Origin: Dehalococcoidia bacterium
Lineage (GTDB): Bacteria; Chloroflexota; Dehalococcoidia; GIF9; AB-539-J10
DNA length: 6,338 nucleotides
Direction of reading: 5' to 3'
NCBI GenBank assembly: GCA_023128875.1
Contig: JAGMDB010000065.1
Coordinates: 1 to 6,338 of the forward strand
Positions 1 through 6,216 of this stretch are shown one piece after another. The notes under the pieces were generated by a model. It was not told where the DNA came from. It searched no databases and worked only from the letters and a program-made list of their open reading frames with translations. The position numbers and the translations under genes are program-made. The stretch's first letter is position 1. Each line of letters begins with the position of its first letter.

Positions 1-46
1 CTGGCCTCCGGAGCCAGGTGCAAGGGTTCGAGTCCCTTCAGGGGTA
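1..46 (+). tRNA. tRNA-Arg (anticodon CCG), 3' part only
   Basis: The 3' part of a tRNA, cut by the left window edge. The anticodon stem pairs 1-5 with 13-17 and closes a seven-base loop (6-12) whose anticodon at 8-10 is CCG, reading Arg codon CGG. A four-base variable region (18-21) follows. The T stem 22-26/34-38 pairs perfectly around the loop TTCGAGT. The 3' acceptor strand is 39-45 and the discriminator A is at 46. CCA is not encoded, because the next bases are GAGC, so it must be added after transcription. The D arm and 5' acceptor strand lie outside the window, so acceptor pairing cannot be tested. The next gene starts only 18 bases further on. Confidence 0.9.
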
Positions 47-64
47 GAGCGAAATTTGCAAATA

Positions 65-940
65 ATGAGTGGTCTTATAGAAATTCGTTGGCATGGAAGG
101 GGAGGGCAGGGGGCAGTAACTTCTGCAGAACTTCTGGCTTTAACCGCAATAAGGGAAGGCAAAATTGCCCAAGCTTTTCCCAGTTTTGGCCCAGAAAGGA
201 GAGGCGCTCCTGTCATAGCTTTCAATCGTATAAGCAAAGACAAACCTATCAGGTCCAGAGCCGCCATTGCAGAACCTGATATCGTTATTGTATTGGACCC
301 GGGTTTGCTGGGCATTATTGATGTTACCCATGGGCTCAAGAGTGGCGGCACTCTTGTAGTAAATAGCCCGCAGGAATTGCCCACCGTACATGCAGAAATT
401 GGTGGCCCGTGGCGGCTGGCAGTAGTTGATGCCACTGGTATTGCTCGGGATATACTAAAGAGACCCATTGTTAATACTGCCATGCTGGGAGCCTTGATGA
501 AGGCAGCCGCTGTAGTTAATCTGGAATCGCTGGTCCAGCCGTTGCAGGAGAGATTCGGCAAATTAGGTGAAAGTAATATTAAAGCTTGCCACAAGGCGTA
601 TGAACAGACTCGTATAATGGAACCAGTTCCTGGCGCTAAGAGGCCAGAAAAGGTATATCCAGTGGAGAAATGGCCGTCATGGAGGGAATTAAACGTTGGG
701 TTCGTGGTAACTGATGTAGGAAATGCCAGGAGCTACCAGACTGGATATTGGAAATCAGAGCGCCCCGTGAGGGATAACGAGAGATGCATCAAGTGTGGTA
801 TGTGTGCTCTTCTCTGCCCAGAGGATTGTATTCATCAGACTGCAGAAAACTACTTTGAGGCTGATGAATTCTATTGTAAGGGATGTGGCATCTGCGCCCG
901 TGAGTGCTGGACGGGAGCGATAACCATGGTTGAGGTATAA
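65..940 (+). CDS. porG: 2-oxoacid (pyruvate-type):ferredoxin oxidoreductase, fused gamma-delta subunit
   Basis: Gamma and delta subunits of a 2-oxoacid:ferredoxin oxidoreductase in one 291-residue chain. Gamma is the structural subunit of the CoA-dependent decarboxylase. Delta is a bacterial-type 2x[4Fe-4S] ferredoxin that carries electrons away from TPP. Gamma, about residues 4-190, shows the family signature HGRGGQG (residues 10-16) and the FPSFGPERRGAP segment (38-49). After a linker, the delta part has two CxxCxxCxxxC motifs: C241, C244, C247, C251 and C271, C274, C277, C281. The last cysteine is followed by Trp (ARECW) rather than the usual Pro. The start is uncertain. ATG at 65 begins MSGLIEIRWHGRGGQG, a normal N-terminus for the family, but has no clear Shine-Dalgarno. 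An in-frame TTG at 56 would add three residues and could use AGGGGT (40-45) at the end of the tRNA. It is first in the operon, two bases before the alpha gene. Separate porG and porD genes are common and fusions are also known. The substrate is not determined by this subunit. Confidence 0.9.
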   Translation: MSGLIEIRWHGRGGQGAVTSAELLALTAIREGKIAQAFPSFGPERRGAPVIAFNRISKDKPIRSRAAIAEPDIVIVLDPGLLGIIDVTHGLKSGGTLVVNSPQELPTVHAEIGGPWRLAVVDATGIARDILKRPIVNTAMLGALMKAAAVVNLESLVQPLQERFGKLGESNIKACHKAYEQTRIMEPVPGAKRPEKVYPVEKWPSWRELNVGFVVTDVGNARSYQTGYWKSERPVRDNERCIKCGMCALLCPEDCIHQTAENYFEADEFYCKGCGICARECWTGAITMVEV

Positions 941-942
941 AG

Positions 943-2115
943 ATGGAAAGAAGAGTAGCCTTTGAGTCTTCTTTTGCTATAGCTGAAGCGGCCAGAATGG
1001 CTGATATTGATGTCTGTGCAGCTTATCCTATCACCCCCCAAACCCATATTGTTGAGCGCATAGCGCAATTGGTTGCCGATGGCGAACTGGATGCGAATTA
1101 TGTGCCTGTTGAATCAGAGCACTCAGCTATGAGTAGCTGCCTCGGTTCTTCAGCAGCAGGAGCAAGGACTTTTATTGCCACCGCTGGTCAGGGACTGGAG
1201 CTAATGCATGAGGCGGTATATGTGGCTTCGGGAATGAGGCTACCAATAGTCATGGCGGTGTGTAACCGGGCGTTGTCAGTGCCATTGAGTATCTGGGGGG
1301 ACCACTCTGATGTCATGGCTGTTCGCGATACTGGCTGGATTCAGATATTCGTTGAGAATGCTCAACAAGCCTTTGACTTGACTTTATGCGCTTTCCACAT
1401 TGCTGAAGACCCCGGGGTTCTTCTTCCCACAATGGTTCATATTGATGGCTTCCACCTGTCACATGTTATTGAACCTGTCTTACTTCCTGACCAGGAAGAG
1501 GTGAATAAGTTTCTTCCCAGGTATCATCATCCCTTTGTCCTCGACCCAAACAACCCAGTAACTATGGGTGATTTTGCCACCCCCGCTCTCTATACTGAAA
1601 CTAAAGTGGGGCAGGATACAGCCTTGAGAAATTCCCTGAAGGTGATTCTACGAGTTTTTCAGAAATTTGGTGAGGAATTTGGACGTGATTATTCGCCTGT
1701 AGAAACTTACAAGACAGAGGGTGCAGATATTTTACTTTTGACTATGGGAAGCTTCAGCGAGGTAGCTATGGAAGCTGTAGATGGGCTCAGGGAAGCAGGG
1801 GAGAAGGTAGGCTTGGTGAGATTACGCCTATGGCGGCCTTTTCCCTTTGAACAATTCCGTCAGGCTGTGAGCCGAGCAAGGTTGCTTATCGTCCTTGACC
1901 GTGCTCTCTCTTTTGGCGGGCCCGGACCTGTTTGCTCTGAAATACAGGCTGCCTTGTACCATTTGAAGGAGAGGCCAGAAGTTATCGGGTTTATTGGTGG
2001 CTTAGGTGGTAGGGATATATCAGTTAACGGTTTCCAGGATATGATACATCAAGGAATAGATAAAGCTGAGCAAGGGAAATTTGGTGAAGTTGAAGTATTT
2101 GATGTGAGGGAATAA
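943..2115 (+). CDS. porA: 2-oxoacid (pyruvate-type):ferredoxin oxidoreductase, alpha subunit
   Basis: The alpha subunit of a cytoplasmic 2-oxoacid oxidoreductase. It forms half of the active site and holds the pyrimidine side of TPP and the substrate. Its 390 residues match the usual length for PorA. Visible landmarks are YPITPQT (28-34), whose T31 matches a substrate-contacting Thr of pyruvate:ferredoxin oxidoreductases. PVESEHSAMS (55-64) is expected to supply the Glu that activates TPP, most likely E59. AGQGLELMHE lies at 81-90. CNRALS (107-112) is followed by SIWGDHSDVMAVRDTGWIQ (116-134). The C-terminal half, about 260-355, is the transketolase-C-like domain with SFGGPGPV at 323-330. A GAGG Shine-Dalgarno at 932-935 lies seven bases before the ATG, overlapping the end of the gamma-delta gene. 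The gap to the beta gene is two bases. The motifs fit pyruvate best, but phenylglyoxylate, indolepyruvate-like or branched-chain 2-oxoacids are not excluded. Confidence 0.92.
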   Translation: MERRVAFESSFAIAEAARMADIDVCAAYPITPQTHIVERIAQLVADGELDANYVPVESEHSAMSSCLGSSAAGARTFIATAGQGLELMHEAVYVASGMRLPIVMAVCNRALSVPLSIWGDHSDVMAVRDTGWIQIFVENAQQAFDLTLCAFHIAEDPGVLLPTMVHIDGFHLSHVIEPVLLPDQEEVNKFLPRYHHPFVLDPNNPVTMGDFATPALYTETKVGQDTALRNSLKVILRVFQKFGEEFGRDYSPVETYKTEGADILLLTMGSFSEVAMEAVDGLREAGEKVGLVRLRLWRPFPFEQFRQAVSRARLLIVLDRALSFGGPGPVCSEIQAALYHLKERPEVIGFIGGLGGRDISVNGFQDMIHQGIDKAEQGKFGEVEVFDVRE

Positions 2116-2117
2116 TA

Positions 2118-3038
2118 ATGGAAGCTGTGAATTTATATGCGTCTCGTTTGGTAACAAGGAGGCAAAGCTTTACCCCCGGACATCGTGCCTGCTCGGGATG
2201 TGGTGAGGCTCTGGCAGTGAAGCTTGTGATGAAAGCTTTGGGTAGAGATGTGATTGTGGTTATGGCTACTGGCTGCATGGAGGTCATATCTACCCAACTT
2301 CCCTATACTGCATGGGAAGTCCCCTGGATTCATACGTTATTTGAGAATGCTGCAACGGTGGCTACAGGTATAGAATCTGCCAGAAAGGCATTGCTCCGCA
2401 AGGGCACCCATTTGTCTAAGGCTAAAATAGTAGCTATGGGTGGTGATGGAGCAACTTTTGACATTGGCACTGGAGCCCTGTCTGGCGCTTTTGAGAGAGG
2501 ACATGATTTTCTTTATGTTTGCCTGGATAACGAAGCTTATATGAATACCGGTATTCAAAGGTCGAGTGCTACGCCTTTTGGTGCTTCAACTACTACCCAA
2601 CCAGCCGGCAAAGTTAGCTTTGGACAAAGCACATGGAAGAAAAACATGCCAGCCATCGCTGTGGCGCATGATATTCCCTATGTGGCTACCGCTTGCCATA
2701 GTTATCCCTTCGACCTTATGAACAAGGTAAAAAAGGCGGTAGCCGTTGAGGGCCCAAGTTACCTTCACATCTTTGCTGTTTGCCCTACGGGCTGGCGCAT
2801 TCCCACTGATATGACTATAAAGCTAGGGAGGTTAGCAGTAGAAACAGGGGTTTTTCCCCTTTATGAGGTGGATAATGGGAAGTATAGCTTGAGCTATGAG
2901 CCGCCGGAGCTACGTCCTGTTATGGATTATTTGAAACCACAGGGGAGATTTAGACACCTCACACCAGAGCTGGTGGATAAGATACAACAGAGGGTGAGCA
3001 GGGAATATGCCAGGCTTATGGGGAAGTGTGGTAAATGA
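2118..3038 (+). CDS. porB: 2-oxoacid (pyruvate-type):ferredoxin oxidoreductase, beta subunit (TPP and [4Fe-4S])
   Basis: The catalytic beta subunit, which binds TPP-Mg and the proximal [4Fe-4S] cluster that takes electrons from the hydroxyethyl-TPP radical. Its 306 residues are typical for PorB. The four expected cluster ligands are C25 and C28 (ACSGCGE), C53 (ATGCMEV) and C222 (AVCPTGW). The TPP fingerprint starts at GGDGATFDIG (108-117) and ends at LDNEAYMNTG (136-145). N143 sits where family enzymes place an active-site Asn. The GIQRSSATPFGA segment (145-156) is characteristic of multi-subunit PorB. A GAGGG Shine-Dalgarno at 2106-2110 precedes the ATG by seven bases. The stop codon overlaps the next start in an ATGA arrangement, which suggests translational coupling of the Por part to the NuoE-like part. 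The family is secure. The exact substrate is not. Confidence 0.94.
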   Translation: MEAVNLYASRLVTRRQSFTPGHRACSGCGEALAVKLVMKALGRDVIVVMATGCMEVISTQLPYTAWEVPWIHTLFENAATVATGIESARKALLRKGTHLSKAKIVAMGGDGATFDIGTGALSGAFERGHDFLYVCLDNEAYMNTGIQRSSATPFGASTTTQPAGKVSFGQSTWKKNMPAIAVAHDIPYVATACHSYPFDLMNKVKKAVAVEGPSYLHIFAVCPTGWRIPTDMTIKLGRLAVETGVFPLYEVDNGKYSLSYEPPELRPVMDYLKPQGRFRHLTPELVDKIQQRVSREYARLMGKCGK

Positions 3039-3526
3039 GTGAAAAAAAACCACGTGCTGGACAGGCTAAATCCAAGGATATGGCAGATGTTAGTGCTGCT
3101 GTTAATAAATATAAAGGCGAGTTGGGACAGCTAATTCCTATATTGCAGGATATTCAAGCCAAGTTTTACTATTTGCCTAAGGAAGCTTTAATCCAGGTAA
3201 GCGAAGCTACGGATATTCCTTTAAGCCGGATATATAGTGTGGCTACCTTCTTTAAGGCCTTTAGTCTTGAACCCAGGGGCAGGCATATGGTTAGCGTCTG
3301 TTTGGGCACTGCCTGCCATGTTAGAGGTGCACCTAAGGTGCTGGAACAAATTGAGCGAAATTTAAAGATTAGTCGTGGAGAAACAACCAGTGATTTTAAA
3401 TTCACATTAGAAACGGTGAATTGTATGGGATGCTGTGCCTTAGGCCCGGTGGTAAGGATTGACGGCAAGTATTTTGGTGAAATAAACGCTGGCAAAGTTG
3501 ACTCAATATTGAATAAGTATGAATAG
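3035..3526 (+). CDS. nuoE: NuoE/HydC-like thioredoxin-fold [2Fe-2S] subunit
   Basis: A 163-residue member of the family of complex I 24-kDa subunits, HndA and HydC. It pairs with a NuoF-like flavoprotein and holds one [2Fe-2S] cluster next to FMN. A helical N-terminal part (about 20-80) includes LPKEAL and the PLSRIYSVATFF segment typical of the family. The thioredoxin-like domain carries CLGTAC (C89, C94) and CMGCC (C130, C134), the standard Cx4C ... Cx3C ligand set. C133 is an extra neighbour. The first 16 residues are basic and poorly conserved in character. The ATG overlaps the beta stop by four bases. A weak GGGGAA (3020-3025) lies nine bases upstream. An internal ATG at 3080 has AAGGA only one base away, so it is less likely. 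No membrane segment is visible, and no complex I membrane genes are near, so this is not respiratory complex I. The symbol names the family only. Confidence 0.9.
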   Translation: MSEKKPRAGQAKSKDMADVSAAVNKYKGELGQLIPILQDIQAKFYYLPKEALIQVSEATDIPLSRIYSVATFFKAFSLEPRGRHMVSVCLGTACHVRGAPKVLEQIERNLKISRGETTSDFKFTLETVNCMGCCALGPVVRIDGKYFGEINAGKVDSILNKYE

Positions 3527-3530
3527 CTAT

Positions 3531-3535
3531 AGGAG
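3531..3535 (+). promoter_or_regulatory. Shine-Dalgarno AGGAG that decides the NuoF-like start
   Basis: AGGAG sits seven bases before an in-frame GTG at 3543. It lies inside the coding sequence if translation began at the upstream ATG at 3519. That ATG has no comparable Shine-Dalgarno and would overlap the preceding gene by eight bases, so the GTG start is preferred. Confidence 0.75.
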
Positions 3536-3542
3536 TCTGCTA

Positions 3543-5405
3543 GTGCACAGAATTGGCTCTTTACAAGATTTAGAAAATCTAAAAAGGGAAATACTGGCGA
3601 AAAGAGAACAGGGGAGGGGTAAGCCACTCATTACCGTATGCAATGGTACAGGGTGTCATGCTGGTGGATGCGTAGAGGTTACGGAGGCTTTTAGACAGGA
3701 GATAATAGCTCAGAAACTAACTGATGAGGTTGACATAAAAACTACAGGCTGCCATGGCTTCTGTGAAAGGGGACCGATTGTTGTCATCCAGCCCGGCGAT
3801 GTCTTTTATCAAAAGGTGGAGGTAAAGGATATACCTCAAATTGTGAAGGAAACTGTTATCGGCGGCACGCTTATTGAGAAATTGCTGTACATTGACCCTG
3901 CCAGCGGAAGAAGATATATACATCCTGCGGAGGTACCTTTTTACAAAGGACAGAAAAGAATTGTTTTTGGCCGCAATGGTGAGATTGACCCTAACAACAT
4001 TGAGGATTATATCGTTTTGGATGGCTATTCGGCTTTAGCTAAGGCACTCCTTGAATTGGCTCCAGAGGAAACAATAGAGGAAATCAAACGCTCGGGCTTG
4101 AGAGGGTGTGGAGGCGGAGGATTTCCTACTGGGCGGAAGTGGCAATCTTGTCGTAATGCCCCAGGAGAGCCCAAGTATGTTATTGCCAATTGTGATGAGG
4201 GTGACCCGGGAGTTTATTCTGATAGAAGCCTTCTTGAGGGTAACCCTCACGGTGTTCTCGAAGGATTAATAATCTGTGCTTATGCTATTGGCTCTCACGA
4301 AGGCTATATTTACGTGCGTAATGAATATCCTTTAGCAGTAGAAAATGCCACCATAGCCATAGAGCAGGCAGAGCAACTAGGTTTCTTGGGTGAAAATATT
4401 CTTGGCTCTGGTTTTAACTTCACTGTTCATATCAACAGAGGTGGAGGTGCCTTTGTTTGTGGTGAATCAACTGCCTTGATGGCTTCGCTGGAAGGCAAAG
4501 TGGGGGAACCAAGAGCTAAATATATCCATACAGTGGAGAAAGGGTTGTGGGATAAACCTAGCAACTTGAACAATGTGGAAACTCTGGCTAATGTGCCTTT
4601 AATAATCAATAAAGGGGCTGATTGGTTCAGGAGTGTAGGCACCGAGGGGAGTAAAGGAACCAAAATTTTCTCACTGGTGGGTAAAGTGAATAATTCTGGT
4701 CTGGTGGAAGTGCCTATGGGAATGACGCTGCGGGAAGTCATCTATGATATTGGTGGTGGCATAAAGGATGGGAAGAAATTTAAGGGAGTACAGACTGGTG
4801 GGCCCTCAGGTGGCCTTATTCCTGAGAGTATGCTTGACATGCCGGTAGATTTTGATGAGTTGACCAAGGCTGGTTCGATGATGGGTTCAGGGGGTATGAT
4901 TGTCATGGATGAGGATACATGTATGGTGGATACTGCTAAATATTTTCTCACTTTTCTGGAGGAGGAATCGTGTGGTAAATGCGTTCCCTGCAGGGAGGGC
5001 ATAAAAAGAATGCGTCAGATATTGAATGACATCACTGAGGGGAAAGGTAAGCAAGGAGATATTGAGCTTCTACAGCGTTTATCTGCGACTTTGCAAGATA
5101 GCTCGTTATGCGCTCTGGGTATGACCGCAGCTAATCCAGTGCTTTCCACTATCCGTCATTTTAGAGATGAGTATGAAGCACACCTCGAAGAAAAGAGGTG
5201 CCCTGCTGGTGTATGCAAAGCCTTGATCCAATATTACATAAAAGAGGATAAATGCCCAGGTTGCCGACTTTGTGAAAAGGCTTGCCCTGTGGAAGCTATA
5301 ACTTTCAGGGGCAAAAAGAAACCAGTGGTCCTGGATCAAAGCAAATGCATCAAGTGTGGTATTTGTAAAGATGTTTGTAAGCTAGGAGCTGTAGGCATAA
5401 GGTAA
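3543..5405 (+). CDS. nuoF: NuoF/HydB-like FMN- and NAD(P)-binding diaphorase subunit with extra Fe-S domains
   Basis: The flavoprotein that exchanges electrons with NAD(P)(H): 620 residues from the GTG, 628 from an ATG at 3519. Numbers here are from the GTG. The N-terminal thioredoxin-like [2Fe-2S] domain has C33, C38, C70 and C74. The NuoF core (about 120-410) has the FMN loop LRGCGGGGFPTG (186-197), where the usual second Arg is C189. NCDEGDPG follows at 216-223. The nucleotide site is RGGGAFVCGESTAL (299-312), where Ser309 replaces the usual second Glu. The N3-type [4Fe-4S] cluster has SCGKCVPC (C477, C480, C483) plus C523. A C-terminal 2x[4Fe-4S] ferredoxin domain has C571, C574, C577, C581 and C602, C605, C608, C612. 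C460, H547, C553 and C558 match, from memory of Thermotoga HydB, a Zn-site set. This architecture is that of HydB/HndC, not of classical complex I NuoF, which lacks both end domains. It starts 16 bases after the NuoE-like stop. NAD versus NADP preference cannot be read. Confidence 0.92.
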   Translation: MHRIGSLQDLENLKREILAKREQGRGKPLITVCNGTGCHAGGCVEVTEAFRQEIIAQKLTDEVDIKTTGCHGFCERGPIVVIQPGDVFYQKVEVKDIPQIVKETVIGGTLIEKLLYIDPASGRRYIHPAEVPFYKGQKRIVFGRNGEIDPNNIEDYIVLDGYSALAKALLELAPEETIEEIKRSGLRGCGGGGFPTGRKWQSCRNAPGEPKYVIANCDEGDPGVYSDRSLLEGNPHGVLEGLIICAYAIGSHEGYIYVRNEYPLAVENATIAIEQAEQLGFLGENILGSGFNFTVHINRGGGAFVCGESTALMASLEGKVGEPRAKYIHTVEKGLWDKPSNLNNVETLANVPLIINKGADWFRSVGTEGSKGTKIFSLVGKVNNSGLVEVPMGMTLREVIYDIGGGIKDGKKFKGVQTGGPSGGLIPESMLDMPVDFDELTKAGSMMGSGGMIVMDEDTCMVDTAKYFLTFLEEESCGKCVPCREGIKRMRQILNDITEGKGKQGDIELLQRLSATLQDSSLCALGMTAANPVLSTIRHFRDEYEAHLEEKRCPAGVCKALIQYYIKEDKCPGCRLCEKACPVEAITFRGKKKPVVLDQSKCIKCGICKDVCKLGAVGIR

Positions 5406-5412
5406 CCTAAGC

Positions 5413-6138
5413 ATGGTAACACTAAATATTGATGGGAAAAAACTAGAAGCAGAAGAGGGGCAGACAATATTGGAGGTGGCCAGGGAGAATGGAATTGATA
5501 TACCTACTCTTTGCTATCATGAAAATTTGGCTCCTTATGGAGCTTGCCGATTATGCATTGTGGAGATATTCAAAAATGGCCGCTCCCGATTAGTAGCCTC
5601 CTGCCTTTACCCTGTAGAGGAAGGACTTGAAGTTAAGGCTAATTCACCTCGCGTTATGAATAACCGCAAGATGATAATGGAATTGCTCCTGGCTCGGTGC
5701 TCTCAAAACAGGATAATAAAGGAACTAGCTTCTAGTATGGGTGCCGAGCAACCGCCGTTTAAATCTGAGTACTTGGAGGATAATGATTGTATCCTTTGTG
5801 GTTTATGTGTTAGGGCTTGTGAGCAAATCGTGGAGAGGAGTGCCATCAGCCTGGTTAATCGTGGGGTGAATAGGGAGGTGGCTCCACCTTTCTTTGAACC
5901 CGCTTCAACTTGTATCGGCTGTGGCTCTTGTGCTTATGTTTGCCCTACTGGAGCTATAAAGATGGAGGATAAGAAAGATAATAGAATCCTCTATGCCCGC
6001 CATTGGAAAAAGGAATTCAAGTTAAAGAAATGCAAGACCTGCGGCAAGTACTGGGCTCCTGAAGAACAGGTGGAATATATGAGAGAGAGGGCCAATTTGC
6101 CTCTGGATTTCTTTGATGTTTGCCCCGATTGTAGATAA
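5413..6138 (+). CDS. NuoG/HydA-like short Fe-S subunit, ferredoxin domains only, with C-terminal four-Cys site
   Basis: An electron-transfer subunit of 241 residues, like the N-terminal part of NuoG, HoxU or HydA. Residues 1-78 are a plant-type [2Fe-2S] ferredoxin with C34, C45, C48 and C64. Residues about 120-185 are a 2x[4Fe-4S] domain with C126, C129, C132, C136 and C167, C170, C173, C177. The His-Cys cluster usual between them (HxxxCxxCxxxxxC) is absent: only C96 (ARCSQN) is seen there. There is no molybdopterin domain and no H-cluster domain. The extreme C-terminus adds CKTC (C207, C210) and CPDC (C237, C240), a zinc-ribbon or rubredoxin-like set of unknown role. The ATG follows the NuoF-like stop by seven bases, with AAGGT (5399-5403) upstream. 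It probably bridges the Por ferredoxin part or free ferredoxin to the FMN subunit. That bridging role is inferred from gene order. Confidence 0.85.
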   Translation: MVTLNIDGKKLEAEEGQTILEVARENGIDIPTLCYHENLAPYGACRLCIVEIFKNGRSRLVASCLYPVEEGLEVKANSPRVMNNRKMIMELLLARCSQNRIIKELASSMGAEQPPFKSEYLEDNDCILCGLCVRACEQIVERSAISLVNRGVNREVAPPFFEPASTCIGCGSCAYVCPTGAIKMEDKKDNRILYARHWKKEFKLKKCKTCGKYWAPEEQVEYMRERANLPLDFFDVCPDCR

Positions 6139-6160
6139 GCCACCCCTAACGTTGTTTGTT

Positions 6161-6216
6161 TCGTCACCCTGAGCTATAGCGAATGGTCTAGATTTTTTCT
6201 TCAACCAGCACGACAG
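6161..6216 (+). repeat. Degenerate copy of a CGTCACCCTGAGC-type intergenic repeat
   Basis: TCGTCACCCTGAGC (6161-6174), GCGAATGGTCTAGA (6179-6192) and CACGACAGGCTC (6209-6220) look like decayed parts of a repeat common between genes in several bacterial genomes. From memory its usual form is CGTCACCCTGAGC, then GCGAAGGGTCTAGA, then AATGACAGG, with roughly inverted ends. Only one copy is in the window, so repetition cannot be shown here. It lies wholly in non-coding DNA after the operon and overlaps the terminator-like hairpin. Confidence 0.4.
6166..6198 (+). terminator. Possible rho-independent terminator of the por-nuo operon
   Basis: A hairpin can form between 6166-6176 and 6177-6187. ACC pairs with GGT and the core GCTATAGC is self-complementary. 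One C/T mismatch, one T-A pair and a tandem G-A/A-G mismatch lie between them. A run of six T (6193-6198) follows five bases later. The stem is imperfect and its centre leaves almost no loop unless the inner pairs open, so strength is doubtful. The position, 28 bases after the last stop and before the tRNA-Pro promoter, fits a terminator. Confidence 0.4.

Noticed and set aside
2133..2333. Reverse-strand open frames opposite the alpha and beta genes
   Set aside because: They are shadows of the porA and porB coding frames with no ribosome site or recognisable domain.
3169..3627. Reverse-strand open frame of 152 codons
   Set aside because: It runs antisense to the NuoE-like gene and the start of the NuoF-like gene, both with clear cofactor motifs; its translation shows no domain.
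3035..6138. Part of respiratory complex I (nuoEFG)
   Set aside because: No membrane subunits are near, NuoF has extra end domains as in HydB, and the NuoG-like protein stops after the ferredoxin domains.
5413..6138. [FeFe]-hydrogenase HydA
   Set aside because: There is no H-cluster domain; the protein ends at 241 residues with a four-Cys tail and a normal stop.
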